Shown here: positions 1 to 9,135 of the stretch, piece after piece | How the letters are laid out: each line of letters starts with the position of its first letter | How positions within the stretch are numbered: position 1 is the first letter of the stretch | Source: Blastocatellia bacterium UBA7656 | Lineage (GTDB): Bacteria > Acidobacteriota > Blastocatellia > UBA7656 | Assembly: GCA_002483445.1 (NCBI GenBank) | Contig: DLHY01000142.1 | Coordinates: 7,021 to 71,020, forward strand | Direction of reading: 5' to 3' | DNA: 64,000 nucleotides | Made by a program: the position numbers and the translations under genes | Notes under the pieces: generated by a model | Database searches by the model: none | Told to the model about the DNA's origin: nothing | The model's input: only the letters and a program-made list of their open reading frames with translations

Positions 1-276
1 ACTACGCGCGCCATTCAGGTGACGTTGGAGAGAGTAAAACTCGATATCACAATGCTCGACTCCGTGAGTCAGCGCATCACGGGCCAGCACGTTCATATAA
101 CGGAGCAGGGAATCAAACTTTTTCCCATACAGCTTCGATATGCGTGGCCGTCAGAGATGGATTTGATGGCTCGCCTCGCGGGACTCGAACTGAAACACAG
201 ATGGGAAGACTGGACGGGCAGGCCGTTCACCACGGAAAGCCAGAAACATATTTCCGTCTACGAACGGGCAGTTTAG
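1..276 (+). CDS. SAM-dependent methyltransferase, C-terminal part
   Basis: The reading frame is open from the first base and ends at 274-276, so the start lies upstream of the window. The visible tail reads ...MDLMARLAGLELKHRWEDW and then a stretch ending HISVYERAV. This is the usual end of small class I SAM-dependent methyltransferases, in which the last strands follow a 'WP.EMDLMARLAGL' pattern. The AdoMet-binding motifs are outside the window, so the substrate cannot be judged. The gene converges on tyrA, with only 11 bp between the two stops. Confidence 0.6.
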   Translation, partial: TTRAIQVTLERVKLDITMLDSVSQRITGQHVHITEQGIKLFPIQLRYAWPSEMDLMARLAGLELKHRWEDWTGRPFTTESQKHISVYERAV

Positions 277-287
277 TTTCCGAGATA

Positions 288-1151
288 TCAACTGTGATTC
301 ATCCGCCGCACAAACGCATTGGCTTTTTCAAAAGCATCGCGCGCCCTCTCCGTGTCGCCTGACGTGACTGCTTGGCGAAGGGATTCTATCTCGCTCACGA
401 CTTCGCCGAGAGCCGAGGCTATCTCATCCGCATTCGTTCGAAGTATGTCTTCCCACACGCTCCAATGACTCGCGGCAAGTCGCGTCATATCTGCAAGCCC
501 GCGGCCTGAAAGCTTCGTCGCATCTTCTCCCGCGACTTTCGAGAGAGCCGAGGCCAGCGCAGTCGAAATCAACTGTGGCGCGTGGCTCACCCGCGCAACG
601 ATCCGGTCGTGATCCGTGGCTGTGAGAAACACGGGCCTGGCTCCGATGGCGCGAATCGCGCGAACGACTTTATCGATTGCTTCGGCATGAGACGTTTTTT
701 CTTCATCGATCACGATTGCATAAGGCGCATTTGCGAACAGGTCGGCGTCGGCAAATTCGACTCCGGCGTTATGGCTTCCAGCCATGGGATGCCCGCCGAT
801 GAAAATGATTTCACTGGAAAGATGCTCGCGCGCCGTTTTGATTATCTCGCGTTTCGAGCTTCCTGCATCGGTGATGATCGCGCCGGGTTTTATCAAATTT
901 CCAGGTCTGCTCAGAAACTCGATGATGCCGCCTACGGGCGCAGCAAGATAAATCAGATCGGCTTCGCACCTCGAATTGCTATCAAAAGATTCCTCCGCCG
1001 AATCGATGATGCCGCGCGCGAGAGCTTCATCGAGCGAATGCCCGCCGTTCCAGCCTGTGATTTTTTCGCAGAATCCGGCGCGACGGGCGGCCAGAGCGAA
1101 AGAGCCGCCGATGAGTCCTGCGCCGATGACTGTGATGTTGGGGAATAGCAT
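288..1151 (-). CDS. tyrA: Prephenate dehydrogenase
   Basis: NAD(P)-dependent oxidative decarboxylation of prephenate to 4-hydroxyphenylpyruvate, the committed step to tyrosine. The N-terminus has a Rossmann nucleotide-binding loop (VIGAGLIGGSFALAARRAG, residues about 8-26). Family motifs follow: GGHPMAGSH near residue 119 and a DHDR segment near 179, with the all-helical dimerisation domain after that. At 287 residues it is the normal monofunctional length, with no fused chorismate mutase or ACT domain. It is the last gene of a minus-strand aromatic cluster (chorismate mutase, DAHP synthase, Uma2 protein, tyrA). Confidence 0.93.
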   Translation of the reverse strand: MLFPNITVIGAGLIGGSFALAARRAGFCEKITGWNGGHSLDEALARGIIDSAEESFDSNSRCEADLIYLAAPVGGIIEFLSRPGNLIKPGAIITDAGSSKREIIKTAREHLSSEIIFIGGHPMAGSHNAGVEFADADLFANAPYAIVIDEEKTSHAEAIDKVVRAIRAIGARPVFLTATDHDRIVARVSHAPQLISTALASALSKVAGEDATKLSGRGLADMTRLAASHWSVWEDILRTNADEIASALGEVVSEIESLRQAVTSGDTERARDAFEKANAFVRRMNHS

Positions 1152-1197
1152 AGAAACGATGAGACGGGAGAGAGGATTAACCTGTCCTGAGATCAGT

Positions 1198-1758
1198 TCA
1201 AGTCCTGAAAATGCTTTCGACTTTGCAACTCAACCCTGGCAGCACAGAAGACGTTAGATCATCTTCTTCCGCGAATCGGGCTTGCAGCTTGAGTGTTTGC
1301 CCCGCGAGGACGTAAACCTCAACCGTGCGTTTCGCCGGGTCGACTATCCAATACTCTCTCACGCCATACTTGCCATATAATTGTCGCTTGGCTGTGCGAT
1401 CACGCCGTTCGTTTTCGGCTCCCGGCGACATTATCTCTATCACAAGATCGGGAGCGCCCGTGATTCGGTCTCCCGTTGCAATCTCATCCCGCCGCTCGTG
1501 GCTTATGAAAACCAGATCGGGGATGACGCCATTGAAGTCGCTGAAGATTATTCCCGGTGTGGTTATGACTTCGCCGACAGGGTTCTGATCAAGATAATTT
1601 CTCAAAGCGGCAAATATGTTGCCAGATATTCGCTGATGATTGAGGCTTGGCGCGCGAGACACAAAAAGCTCTCCTTCGATGATTTCATAACGATTGCCAT
1701 CATCAGGCATAGCATCAAGGTCGCTTACTGTTAGAAGCGGTTCGATCTGAACGCTCAT
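1198..1758 (-). CDS. Uma2 family (DUF820) putative endonuclease
   Basis: 186-residue member of the Uma2/DUF820 family, which has a PD-(D/E)XK nuclease-like fold. Visible motifs are the N-terminal RYEIIEGELFV, then PDLVFIS, then APDLVIEIMSP followed by RDRTAKRQLYGKYGVREYWIVDP, the family signature. The start follows a good ribosome site (GGAGGTATT before ATG). Such genes are scattered in many copies in cyanobacteria and other soil and freshwater bacteria, and their biological role is not established. Here it sits inside the aromatic gene cluster, probably as an insertion with no pathway role. Confidence 0.85.
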   Translation of the reverse strand: MSVQIEPLLTVSDLDAMPDDGNRYEIIEGELFVSRAPSLNHQRISGNIFAALRNYLDQNPVGEVITTPGIIFSDFNGVIPDLVFISHERRDEIATGDRITGAPDLVIEIMSPGAENERRDRTAKRQLYGKYGVREYWIVDPAKRTVEVYVLAGQTLKLQARFAEEDDLTSSVLPGLSCKVESIFRT

Positions 1759-1834
1759 AATACCTCCGCACTGCCGCTAATTCTAGCACATCATCTTTGC
1801 GCCACAACCCCTGTATAGCGCAGCGAACCGCCCC

Positions 1835-2875
1835 CTATTGAGACACGGTTTCCGAAACTCCCGAAGCCATGTGACGGTCGACAGCTTCGGCAATCAACCT
1901 CAAGCGATGAGCGAGTTGTTCGAGTTGTTCGGGCAGAAGCGATTGCGCGCCGTCGCACAGAGCGTTTTCAGGATCGTGATGAACTTCTATCAATAAGGCG
2001 TCCGCCCCTGCCGCGACTGCCGCCTGAGCTACCGGCGCAACCTTGTCCCGTCGGCCAGTCGCGTGGCTCGGATCAGCCACTACCGGCAGATGAGAAAGTT
2101 TCTTGAAAACAGGAATCGCTGAAACGTCGAAGGTGTTTCTCAGATAAGGCTCGAATGTGCGTATGCCGCGCTCGCACAGCAGCACTTCATGATTACCGCC
2201 CGACATGATGTATTCGGCGGCGAGCAATGTCTCTTCGATAGTAGCCGCAGGGCCGCGCTTGAGCAGTATTGGTTTGTTCAATCGACCGATTTCGCGCAGG
2301 AGGTTGAAGTTCTGCATGTTGCGCGCGCCTATTTGAAGTATGTCGACGTAACGGATGAAGAGCGGTATCTGCGACGGCTCCATCACCTCCGATATGACGA
2401 GCATATCGAATCGGTCTGCGGCCTGACGCATATACTTCAACCCTTCTTCGCCGAGGCCCTGAAACGAATAAGGCGATGTGCGCGGCTTGAAGGCCCCACC
2501 TCTGAGAATCTTCGCGCCGTTGCGGGCCGCGATTTCGGCTATCGTCATCACCTGATCGCGGCTCTCGATGGTGCAGGGGCCAGCCATCAATATGACTTCC
2601 TCTCCGCCGATTGTGACATCCTTGATTTTTATCTTCGTCCCATCGGGCTTGAATGCTCGGCTTGCGAGTTTGTAGGGCGCGCTGATGCGATGAACTTCCT
2701 TGACGCCTTCAAGCAGTTCTATGTCGCGCGTGTCGACTATGCGCCCGCCGACGGCTCCCAGCACTGTGTGGCGCACGCCTGTCGAGCGATGTATGTCGAA
2801 GCCGAGTCGAACGAGCTTGTCGATCACGCTGGCTATCTGTTCTTCGCTTGCCATCTCTTCCATCACTATAACCAT
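1835..2875 (-). CDS. aroF: 3-deoxy-7-phosphoheptulonate synthase (type I beta)
   Basis: First enzyme of the shikimate pathway, condensing phosphoenolpyruvate and erythrose 4-phosphate to DAHP. A small N-terminal regulatory-like domain (about residues 1-85, ferredoxin-like) precedes the TIM barrel. Barrel motifs include MAGPCTIESRDQV (about 95-107), LRGGAFKPRTSPYSFQGLG, LKRGPAATIEETLLAAEYI and the metal-site segment VVADPSHATGRRDKV. The 346-residue length and the domain order match the Bacillus/Thermotoga-type enzymes. It lies downstream of the chorismate mutase gene, separated by a heptad repeat, and the two are probably cotranscribed. Confidence 0.93.
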   Translation of the reverse strand: MVIVMEEMASEEQIASVIDKLVRLGFDIHRSTGVRHTVLGAVGGRIVDTRDIELLEGVKEVHRISAPYKLASRAFKPDGTKIKIKDVTIGGEEVILMAGPCTIESRDQVMTIAEIAARNGAKILRGGAFKPRTSPYSFQGLGEEGLKYMRQAADRFDMLVISEVMEPSQIPLFIRYVDILQIGARNMQNFNLLREIGRLNKPILLKRGPAATIEETLLAAEYIMSGGNHEVLLCERGIRTFEPYLRNTFDVSAIPVFKKLSHLPVVADPSHATGRRDKVAPVAQAAVAAGADALLIEVHHDPENALCDGAQSLLPEQLEQLAHRLRLIAEAVDRHMASGVSETVSQ

Positions 2876-2885
2876 GATTTTTTCC

Positions 2886-2931
2886 TCAAAAGTCTGGAGT
2901 CCAGAGTCTGGAGTCCGTTATTTGGAGTCGT
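2886..2931. repeat. GTCTGGA heptad repeat, copy A
   Basis: Tandem array of the 7-bp unit GTCTGGA with a conserved tail (GTTATTTGGAGTCGTC). It lies between the chorismate mutase and DAHP synthase genes and covers the last codons and stop of the former. Near copies lie at 47677-47750, 54815-54892 and 58967-59012, and a reversed one at 48574-48609. Confidence 0.85.
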
Positions 2932-3220
2932 CGCTTTGGGTCTGCTCGGATTCCTTTTCGACCGTTACGCGCTCGATGCGGCGCGATTCGTCGATTATTC
3001 TTTCGAACAATCTTCTCACTGCTTCGCGGTCGAGCGGGCCACTGTTTAGCTCTAAGACGTGAGCTATGACTTCGACCTCGCGCGCGGGAGAGTAAATTGC
3101 CAGCCCCGCGCGTCGCTTGATGTGGCCTAGCTCGATTGCGCACCGAGCGCGACGGTTGAGCAATTCGATGAGTTGCTCGTCTATCATATCTATTTCTTTT
3201 CGCCAGTCTTCTATGTCCAA
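2918..3220 (-). CDS. Chorismate mutase, AroQ type
   Basis: Converts chorismate to prephenate, feeding TyrA encoded 1.8 kb downstream. The protein is a short all-helical AroQ domain: WRKEIDMIDEQLIELLNRRARCAIELGHIKRR, then a second helix pair ending RRLFERIIDESRRIE. I place the start at TTG 3220 because GGAGG lies five bases upstream and the AroQ domain begins right there (DIEDWRKEID). A longer frame to 3310 adds about 30 residues without homology. The last codons (SDDSK) and the stop fall inside the GTCTGGA repeat, so the repeat has contributed the C-terminus. Confidence 0.85.
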   Translation of the reverse strand: MDIEDWRKEIDMIDEQLIELLNRRARCAIELGHIKRRAGLAIYSPAREVEVIAHVLELNSGPLDREAVRRLFERIIDESRRIERVTVEKESEQTQSDDSK

Positions 3221-3363
3221 GTGAGCCTCCAAGCCCAGCGCCAATAACGATAGTTTATTCCGGCCCTCGGAGTTGAGCAATTCGCAGTTTCGCAGAGTCG
3301 TTTCATACAAGGTTCCCCTTTCATCCCCGTTGCAGTTTCGTTGCGCGCAAACCGGGAGAGATA

Positions 3364-3528
3364 TTATGCGCTTTGGTACCAGTACACGTAGGAGTTATTA
3401 AGATTGATGAGAACTGTGGCAGGCTGATTGATCGAAACGAATTTTTCCGCCCCATACCCATCGCAGTGATAGCTCTGACCGTGCCTGACGATCATCGCTA
3501 CTCCGCTGATGTTGGGTTTGCTTATCAT
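3364..3528 (-). CDS. Small hypothetical protein
   Basis: Possible 54-residue protein starting MISKPNISG, with GAGG seven bases before the ATG. The composition is protein-like (GYGAEKFVSINQPATVLINL, ending YVYWYQSA), rich in Tyr, Asn and Val, with no signal peptide and no motif I recognise. It lies alone between the TraB-like gene and the aromatic cluster, on the same strand as both. Without homologues it could be a chance frame or a gene remnant. Confidence 0.35.
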   Translation of the reverse strand: MISKPNISGVAMIVRHGQSYHCDGYGAEKFVSINQPATVLINLNNSYVYWYQSA

Positions 3529-3590
3529 TCCGTAACCTCGATGCAAACGCTTGCAGTATAGGCTGGGTCTGACGGGCTGTCAATTCGAGC

Positions 3591-4286
3591 TTATTGATCG
3601 AAGACTCGAATCCACTCTGAATCAACTATCTGATAGTTTTTCTGATCAAGAAGGAATCGCAGCAGATTTCTCATGTGTCTGGCTCCATAAACTATTCCAA
3701 CTGTTCCGCTGCGCCCGGACTCAAGCAGCGACTCGATATGTCTGATGATCGCCTGATCGCGATCATCTATCAGCAGACGGTCGAGCTTATCAAAGGTTTC
3801 ATCGTAATCGAGTATTTCGTCGCGAGAAGGCAGGTCATCCATCGCGAGGTTTTCAGCCAGAGTTTCTCTGGTGCCGAAGAGGAAAAGGTAAGCCATGTAA
3901 AACGGGAGCAGCGAGAACAACAGCATCCTTACTGCGACAGGAAGGCGACTCCATTGCTCATCAAATGTTGCGCCATCGATATCGGCATTGATTACTTTTG
4001 ATGAAAGGTCGGAAAATTTCAAAGCCTCCTGCTGTGTTACCAGATCGATTCTTTTTACACGCCTGATAATTTTGTAAGAAGAAGCGAGCAGCCAGACGCG
4101 CTTTGAATTGACTCCCTCCGCAAGAATGTAATCGCACTCCTGAAGCTTCTTGCGAACCTGATCGTAAAATGATTGAGTGCCGACATGCACCATCGGAAAA
4201 AGGACGAATTCCATTTCGCCCCTTTTCCTCCTCAGCCGATAAACAGCAGACCGGACACCCGCGATGCTTTTCTCGATTATCTGCAT
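3591..4286 (-). CDS. TraB/GumN (TIKI) family protein
   Basis: 231 residues with the pattern of the TraB/TIKI superfamily: an N-terminal strand with FPMVHVGTQSFYDQV (histidine near residue 34), then an acidic ILAEGV motif, and a C-terminal GTVGIVYGARHMRNLLRFL containing the second conserved GxxH-type motif. A hydrophobic stretch (MLLFSLLPFYMAYLFLF, about residues 120-136) may be a membrane segment. The fold is related to metalloproteases of the EreA/ChaN group, but the bacterial role is unknown. It is transcribed in the same direction as the HEAT-repeat gene upstream. Confidence 0.75.
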   Translation of the reverse strand: MQIIEKSIAGVRSAVYRLRRKRGEMEFVLFPMVHVGTQSFYDQVRKKLQECDYILAEGVNSKRVWLLASSYKIIRRVKRIDLVTQQEALKFSDLSSKVINADIDGATFDEQWSRLPVAVRMLLFSLLPFYMAYLFLFGTRETLAENLAMDDLPSRDEILDYDETFDKLDRLLIDDRDQAIIRHIESLLESGRSGTVGIVYGARHMRNLLRFLLDQKNYQIVDSEWIRVFDQ

Positions 4287-4350
4287 ACGGACACTAAAAC
4301 GCTCGTGAGCGCGATTGCCTGACAGTTTCTTTGATTATCAGATTTCGGTT

Positions 4351-4818
4351 TTATCTTTGAGGATGGCTCGCGCCGAGTTTTTCAATCGCCTGCTTTATCG
4401 CCGCTCGCGTCTGGATGGCCTCTTCGATCTCAAGTCGGCGGTTCAATTTTTCAATCGCTCGCGGATCGCCCAATTCTCTGAGCGCGTGAACCGCAGCCGT
4501 GCGAACCGCGGGCTGGCTGTCTTCGAGAGTCGAAACCAATGCTGAAAACATTCGCTCGTCTTTCTGTCCCGACCGGCAAAGCGCGGAAATTTCTTCCGCT
4601 GCGCGCTGACGCGAAAAGGGCGATAGGTCTGAAAGAGAATCAAGCAGACTGAGCAAGCGAGTGTCCCGCTCGACGGGGCGTTCCATCTCGCCGCTTTCTT
4701 CCACAGCATAGCCGCGCCGCTTGAGATAGAGCTTTTCATTGCGACTGAGCGCGCGCTCGCCGCTCAGGTACCAAAGGATGATCGCCGCGATAACAATGCC
4801 GATGATGAGGAAAGGCAT
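4351..4818 (-). CDS. Membrane-anchored HEAT-repeat protein
   Basis: The start is placed at 4818 (MPFLIIGIVIAAII); a longer frame to 4902 only reads through the ACAAAGG repeat. The protein has one N-terminal transmembrane helix (residues 2-16), a charged linker and a C-terminal HEAT-like helical repeat region (SPFSRQRAAEEISALC, then AVRTAAVHALRELGDPRAIEKL). HEAT repeats are protein-binding solenoids, so this is probably a scaffold or adaptor facing the cytoplasm. No enzymatic motif is seen. The gene is downstream of the PBP1A gene, separated by an inverted repeat. Confidence 0.7.
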   Translation of the reverse strand: MPFLIIGIVIAAIILWYLSGERALSRNEKLYLKRRGYAVEESGEMERPVERDTRLLSLLDSLSDLSPFSRQRAAEEISALCRSGQKDERMFSALVSTLEDSQPAVRTAAVHALRELGDPRAIEKLNRRLEIEEAIQTRAAIKQAIEKLGASHPQR

Positions 4819-4821
4819 TTC

Positions 4822-4898
4822 TCTTTTGTCATTCGTCCCTTGTCCTTTGTCCTTTGTCGTGCGCGCATAACAAATGACAAATGACAAAGGACAACTAT
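4822..4898. repeat. Inverted pair of ACAAAKG heptad arrays
   Basis: Two heptad arrays in opposite orientation (TCCTTTG units at about 4832-4857, ACAAATG/ACAAAGG units at about 4867-4893) are separated by a short GC-rich loop. They can fold into an imperfect hairpin. The right array runs into the stop codon of the PBP1A gene (TAG at 4895-4897, minus strand), and the left array ends just before the start of the HEAT gene. Confidence 0.8.
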
Positions 4899-7408
4899 CC
4901 ATTTTTACCGCGCTTCTTTTTTTCCGGCTCGACGGGTGGCAATGGCAGGGGACGACGGCGCGGAGGAAGAGGAACTATATCCGTTCGCTTGTCTTCCCGC
5001 CTGTCTTCCGTTTTTGGAGGCTTGCGCTCGGCGGGCTTCTTCGTTTCCTCTTCATCGTCCTTGACTGCCTTCTTTGCTTTGTCCGAGGTTTCGTCCGTTG
5101 CGATAGTCTCGGCTTCTTCGGCTGCTATCTTCGCCATCTGCCGCTCGGTCTCGGCGCGTCGGGCGAGTATCTCGCGGTCTGGCGGCGGAGCCTTTGGGAA
5201 TTGATCGCTCGGCTTGTCCTTGAGGAACTTCTCCATGAACTGAATCCACATCGGAAGCGCCGCGACCGACCCGGCTTCGCCCTGCCCCAGGGTGCGCTTC
5301 TGACCGGGAAAACCTATCCATACGCCCGATGTGTAAGTCGGCGTATAGCCGATGAACCAGGCGTCTGTGAAATCGTTGACCGTGCCAGTCTTGCCGCAGA
5401 TCGTTCTCTTTGCAAGTTCCTTGTTCGACTGAATAGAACCGGCTGTTCCGCCCGTCACCACCCCGCGCATCATGCTCTGCATCTGCGCGGCCACATAGGG
5501 CGAGACGACTTTATGCGAAGCTACATCCCACCTGAGTATTTCATTGCCGTCCGCGTCGGTCACGTTCTTGATCAGATGAGGCTCTACTCTCACGCCCTGA
5601 TTTGAAAACGCCGAATAGGCGCTGACCATATCCAGCAGCGGCTCTTCCGTAGCGCCGAGGGCCGAAGGAAGAACGCGCTTCATGGGATTGGGCAATCCGA
5701 ATCGCTTGACTATCTCCGCCCCCTTGTCGACTCCTACGAGCGCCAGCAATCGCACCGCAACAACGTTGAGCGATTGTTGCAAAGCCGAGCGCATAGGCAT
5801 CGCCCCTCCGCCCGCCGAGCCGTCGTAATTGGCGGGCGACCAGCCCGTGCCGGGATCGACGTAAGGAGCCGCGCTCACTGTGCTATCGGGCGTGAGTCCT
5901 CTTTCGAGGGCTGCTGCGTAGATGAAAGGCTTGAAGGTAGAGCCGGTCTGACGTTCGGCCTGAGTCGCATTGTTGAATTTATGCACAGAGAAGTCATAGC
6001 CGCCGACCATCGCCTTGACTTCGCCGGTCTTCGAATCCAGGCAGATGAGCGCGCCATCGACTGCGGGAACCTGATCGAGCGTGACATCGAGTTTCTTGTT
6101 GGGATTATCGGCCTTGACGATTTTGAACACGGCCAGATCGCCGCGCTTGAGCAGTCTCAGCGGCGACCCCCCGGCCCATCTGGTCTGCTCTTCGGTTAGC
6201 TGCGCGTGATAATCTCCGAATCGAATATCCGCGCCTGATGGGTTCACATTCATCACAAGTCCGAAGATGTACTCGCCCGGAACATAATCGCCGAGCCAGT
6301 CAGCGTGCTGAAAAAGATTCAGGTCGTTGGCCAGCTTCGCTTCCAGAACGTTCGTGAGTTTCCCTCTCCATCTCTTGCCATGCCTGTCCTGATATGAATG
6401 CACTCCGCGGCGAACCGCGCGGACGGCTTCGCGCTGCGCTCGCGGGTCAATCGTCGTGTAGATGTTCATTCCGCCCGTCTGAGTCTGCCGCGTCCCGAAA
6501 GTGTCCTCGGCCTGCTGCCGGACTTCTTCGACGAAATAACCGAATATGGAATTGTTGTTGTTCTGCTGAGTCGAGAGGTTGAGATTTATCTTCGCCCCCC
6601 GCGCCCGCTGGTATTCGTCCTCGTTGATATAGCCGACTTCGCGCATACGATAAAGCACGATGTTGCGGCGGTCGAGAGCCGCTTTTTCATTTCGCGTCGG
6701 AGCGTACTCGCTCGGTCGTTGAGGAAGACCGGCGAGCATGGCGCATTCTTCGAGCGAGAGGTCTTTGAGCGATTTCGAAAAATAGACCTGCGCGCCCGCC
6801 TCGAATCCATACGCGCCATTGCCGAGGAAAATCTGATTGCAGTACATCTCCATTATCTGCTCTTTGGTGAACGTGCGCTCGATTTGCAAGGCGAGCAGAA
6901 TCTCTTTGACCTTTCGCGTGTAGGTTTTTTCGGGAGAGAGGAAGAGCGCGCGGGCGAGTTGTTGAGTCAGCGTCGAAGCGCCCTCAGCTTTGCGACCTGT
7001 GGTGACGTTTTTGAAAGCGGCGACTGTCAGCCGAATCGGATCGATGCCGATGTGCTGAAAGAATCGGTCGTCTTCTATTGCCCAGATAGCCTGCTTCATG
7101 CGATCAGGAATCTGATCATAGGTGACCGGTATTCGGCGCTCGACTGAAAATTCGCCGATGACGGTTTTCTGATCATCGGCGTAGACCCGCGTGACGAGGT
7201 TGGGTCGGTAGTTGGCAAGACCGGCGACTTCCTGCGCTTCCTGAGTCATGCTGGCCTGATAGGCGACCGTCGCGCCGAACATCATGCCTGCGATGACCGA
7301 AAGGGCGACCAGAGCCAGAAAGGTGTACTGGCGAAAGAAAGCCTGCAACCAGTTCGGCGAGCGACGCATTGCGCTGATGTTCGTGCGGGTTTTATTGAAG
7401 ATGCCCAT
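4895..7408 (-). CDS. mrcA: Penicillin-binding protein 1A (class A PBP)
   Basis: Bifunctional peptidoglycan glycosyltransferase/transpeptidase. Start chosen at 7408 (MGIFNKTRT), preceded by GGAG; the longer frame to 7516 is not protein-like. Order: one transmembrane helix (FLALVALSVIAGMMFG), the GT51 domain with catalytic EDDRFFQHIGIDP and QQLARALFL, a beta-rich insert, then the transpeptidase with serine motif GSTFKPFIYA, SLN and KTGT. The tail is long, charged and Pro/Lys-rich (about 80 residues), probably disordered. About 837 residues is typical. It builds septal or lateral wall at the inner membrane. Confidence 0.95.
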   Translation of the reverse strand: MGIFNKTRTNISAMRRSPNWLQAFFRQYTFLALVALSVIAGMMFGATVAYQASMTQEAQEVAGLANYRPNLVTRVYADDQKTVIGEFSVERRIPVTYDQIPDRMKQAIWAIEDDRFFQHIGIDPIRLTVAAFKNVTTGRKAEGASTLTQQLARALFLSPEKTYTRKVKEILLALQIERTFTKEQIMEMYCNQIFLGNGAYGFEAGAQVYFSKSLKDLSLEECAMLAGLPQRPSEYAPTRNEKAALDRRNIVLYRMREVGYINEDEYQRARGAKINLNLSTQQNNNNSIFGYFVEEVRQQAEDTFGTRQTQTGGMNIYTTIDPRAQREAVRAVRRGVHSYQDRHGKRWRGKLTNVLEAKLANDLNLFQHADWLGDYVPGEYIFGLVMNVNPSGADIRFGDYHAQLTEEQTRWAGGSPLRLLKRGDLAVFKIVKADNPNKKLDVTLDQVPAVDGALICLDSKTGEVKAMVGGYDFSVHKFNNATQAERQTGSTFKPFIYAAALERGLTPDSTVSAAPYVDPGTGWSPANYDGSAGGGAMPMRSALQQSLNVVAVRLLALVGVDKGAEIVKRFGLPNPMKRVLPSALGATEEPLLDMVSAYSAFSNQGVRVEPHLIKNVTDADGNEILRWDVASHKVVSPYVAAQMQSMMRGVVTGGTAGSIQSNKELAKRTICGKTGTVNDFTDAWFIGYTPTYTSGVWIGFPGQKRTLGQGEAGSVAALPMWIQFMEKFLKDKPSDQFPKAPPPDREILARRAETERQMAKIAAEEAETIATDETSDKAKKAVKDDEEETKKPAERKPPKTEDRREDKRTDIVPLPPRRRPLPLPPVEPEKKKRGKNG

Positions 7409-7634
7409 AGATGACTCCGATCTTTGAGGAGCGAACCGCCGGTTCACCCGTTTCAGCAAGCCCTCGACTTGCGCTTGGTTACTAATCCCCGGACTTCGAG
7501 GATAAAGCACCGTCACAGTTCTTGTAAAGAGATGCGGCTTTCGATGCCCGGATCAGGGCGCAGGTTTGATCGCAACAAAAAAGCAAATATTGATAGGGTG
7601 GCAGGATCGATCAGCGATACGCCGGACGCGGCCT

Positions 7635-8744
7635 TTAGCCTGATTCTGTCTCGCTCCCGGCTTCCTTCACGCCCCCTGCTTCCTCGCGCCAGCGCGCGCG
7701 CCAATCAGAAGTCTCGCGCCAGATCATGCGAAATATCGCTGTCGATACGGCCAGTATTACAGGCCCGACGAACAGTCCTAAGAAACCGAACGCCTGCACG
7801 CCGCCGAATATGGCCAGAAACACCATAAGCGGATGCATACTCACCTGCCCGCTCATCAGCATCGGTCGCAGGAAATTATCAATCGTTCCCACAACGCCCG
7901 CTCCCCACGCAATCAAAACTATCGCCTGCCACGTGTGACCGATAGCGAAAAGATATATCGCAGACGGAAGCCACACCACCGTCGCTCCCACAAGCGGTAT
8001 CAATGCAAACACCGATGCGACCACTCCCCACAATACAGCCGACCGAATGCCGAAGACCCAAAGCGCAAAGCCCGTCAAAGTCCCCTGAACCAGAGCCACT
8101 ACAACTCCGCCGTACACTGTTGCCATGATCGTCTTTTCAATACCCGTGAAAAGCTCTTCAACCTGCGCGGGACTGAGCGGAAGCACCGCGGCGGCGCGAC
8201 GGCGAATCAAGCGGCCTTCGCGGAACAAAAAGAACAGCACGAACAGCGTGATGATAGTATTGATCAGAAAAGACGCCACGTTGCCGATTACGATGCGAGC
8301 TTCCGCGATCAGAAACGAGCTTATCTGCTGAAGCCTGCCCGACAGCCATGCTTTCGCGTCGAAATTTGAAAGATCGATATACTGACTGAGCCAGCCCTTA
8401 GCTCCTTCCATCAGATTCGTGAAGTAAGGGTTGAGGCCGCCGCTCTCTTCGCTCTTTTCGTTGAGGTAATCGATCAGTCCGGCGACTTCTTTTGAAATCG
8501 CAAGGCTGATGAGAGTCACCGGAACGACGATGATCAGTATGACGAGAATAGTCGATATCATCGCTGCGAGGCCGGGTCGTCGCACCCTTTTCTGCACCCT
8601 CGCATGTACGGGATAAAAAATTACGGCGATGACCGTAGCCGATATGAGCGGGCGCGCGAAGCGACCGAACAAAATGATGCACAACCCAAGAGCTATAGCA
8701 GCAAGCACAAGAAGGAAGATCATCGTTACGCGCTTTTTAGTCAT
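7635..8744 (-). CDS. AI-2E family transporter (PerM/YdiK-like)
   Basis: 369-residue polytopic membrane protein of the AI-2 exporter superfamily. Hydrophobic segments lie near residues 9-25, 30-45, 60-80, 155-175, 215-240, 245-270, 280-295 and 310-340. Family features are the FARPLISATVIAVIFYPVHARVQ block after the first helix, a long periplasmic loop, and the C-terminal GVVGTIDNFLRPMLMSG motif. Some members export autoinducer-2 and others act in sodium/proton or polyamine traffic, so the substrate is unknown. It stands alone upstream of the PBP1A gene, with about 225 bp between them in which I see nothing. Confidence 0.88.
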   Translation of the reverse strand: MTKKRVTMIFLLVLAAIALGLCIILFGRFARPLISATVIAVIFYPVHARVQKRVRRPGLAAMISTILVILIIVVPVTLISLAISKEVAGLIDYLNEKSEESGGLNPYFTNLMEGAKGWLSQYIDLSNFDAKAWLSGRLQQISSFLIAEARIVIGNVASFLINTIITLFVLFFLFREGRLIRRRAAAVLPLSPAQVEELFTGIEKTIMATVYGGVVVALVQGTLTGFALWVFGIRSAVLWGVVASVFALIPLVGATVVWLPSAIYLFAIGHTWQAIVLIAWGAGVVGTIDNFLRPMLMSGQVSMHPLMVFLAIFGGVQAFGFLGLFVGPVILAVSTAIFRMIWRETSDWRARWREEAGGVKEAGSETESG

Positions 8745-8845
8745 ACCCTTTACCTCGGCCTGCTAATCTACAATTCGGTTCAGTAGCCGTCAACCACAGA
8801 GTCGGCAGGGCGATTTAATTCTTCGCTGGAGAGGGTCGAAGAGAA

Positions 8846-8951
8846 AACCACAGATGAACACCGATGGACACAGATAGAGAAGACTCACGAAGATTCTGAT
8901 TGGTTTTTTCTTCCCCATATTATCCGTGTTTATCTGTGTTTATCTGTGGTT
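8846..8951. repeat. Long inverted repeat, CACAGAT type
   Basis: Two 31-nt arms, 8846-8876 and 8921-8951, both reading AACCACAGAT... toward the loop, with a handful of mismatches. Each arm is built from a roughly 12-bp unit (ACACAGATRA). It lies in the 390-bp gap between the divergent AI-2E and zinc-ribbon genes. The rest of that gap shows no gene. Confidence 0.8.
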
Positions 8952-9135
8952 CCTCCCTTTCTGCCGAAAAATTAACGGCCCTACAGCGTCGGACTTCGAT
9001 CATTCGCCTGACAAAAACGACATCTTGACGCGGCTCATTCCACTAAAGCAGGATTCCTCTTCGACGGCGTAATGTTTTTCAGGATAGCGCCCCTCATTGA
9101 TGAGACCGGAAACCGGCGAGCGAAAGGAGTGAGCG

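Noticed and set aside
2189..3049. 286-residue plus-strand frame
   Set aside because: Antisense to the DAHP synthase and chorismate mutase genes.
4819..4902. Longer N-terminus of the HEAT protein
   Set aside because: The extra residues only translate the ACAAAGG repeat; MPFLIIG gives a clean membrane anchor start.
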